DNA of 64,000 nt from Isochrysis galbana. Its lineage: Eukaryota; Haptophyta; Isochrysidales; Isochrysidaceae. Positions 63,891-64,000 of this stretch are shown one piece after another; positions within the stretch are counted from its first letter, which is position 1; every line of letters begins with the position of its first letter. Position numbers and translations under genes: made by a program. Below the pieces are notes generated by a model that worked only from the letters and a program-made list of their open reading frames with translations, was not told the origin of the DNA and searched no databases. The stretch covers positions 6,446,005 to 6,510,004 of the forward strand of contig CM030936.1 of NCBI GenBank assembly GCA_018136815.1, written 5' to 3'.

Positions 63891-64000
63891 GGATCCGAGG
63901 TTACCACTGCCTCAGATGGGAACAGAGGGGACGGAAGGGAAGCGGCGAGAGGCGCGGCGGAAGTTGGGGGGTGGCCAATGACGGGCTGGACCACCTCCTC

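Overview
This window reads as nuclear DNA of a GC-rich, intron-containing eukaryotic microalga. Several genes only read through after removing short GT-AG introns of about 90-300 bp (one is GC-AG). There is no operon structure and there are no bacterial-type genes in runs. Protein families point to a photosynthetic protist: a GT77/XEG113-type arabinosyltransferase, a plastid-type MATE carrier, a GH38 alpha-mannosidase, a TrhO-like rhodanese, a lone HPt phosphotransfer protein and an MFS carrier. A haptophyte is my best guess and a stramenopile alga the main alternative. This is inference from gene content, not from a marker gene.

Layout: MATE carrier (0.6-2.8 kb, +). A transposon-rich gap (2.8-7.3 kb) holds two inverted-repeat elements with clean target-site duplications. 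Four-exon type II glycosyltransferase-like gene (7.4-9.5 kb, +). PHD/Zn-finger gene (11.4-12.7 kb, -). Secreted beta-lactamase-fold hydrolase (13.9-15.4 kb, +). Repeat block (15.4-19.8 kb). M48 metalloprotease (-) and Sel1-repeat protein (+) as a divergent pair (19.8-22.3 kb). Decayed retroposon-like ORFs (22.6-24.0 kb). Eight-exon GH38 alpha-mannosidase (24.3-29.3 kb, -), then a (CA)n tract of about 400 bp, then the divergent GT77-like gene (30.6-32.2 kb, +). Zn-finger/methyltransferase (34.6-35.95 kb, -) divergent from an HPt gene (36.9-37.3 kb, +). Ty3-type integrase tail and two elements dense in GTAAGGCCTTAC-like motifs (39.7-43.2 kb). HAD phosphatase with an EF-hand (44.0-46.6 kb, +). 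A small island of Cys-rich and beta-gamma-crystallin-like ORFs of possible giant-virus type (47.8-50.1 kb). TrhO-like rhodanese (51.1-52.5 kb, -). A 1.96-kb DNA element inserted in an older repeat (53.4-55.4 kb). ARM-repeat protein (56.5-59.6 kb, -) divergent from a five-exon MFS carrier (60.4-62.8 kb, +). Retroposon fragments fill the end.

The genes do not form one pathway. Three concern glycans (7.4, 24.3 and 30.6 kb) and fit the secretory system. Two broad patterns stand out. Almost every gene start lies just downstream of a long polypurine or polypyrimidine tract. The intergenic space consists largely of dispersed repeats whose copies within the window can be aligned to define their ends. 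The best-supported new item is the TIR element at 53435-55396, whose empty site is present at about 16.73 kb.
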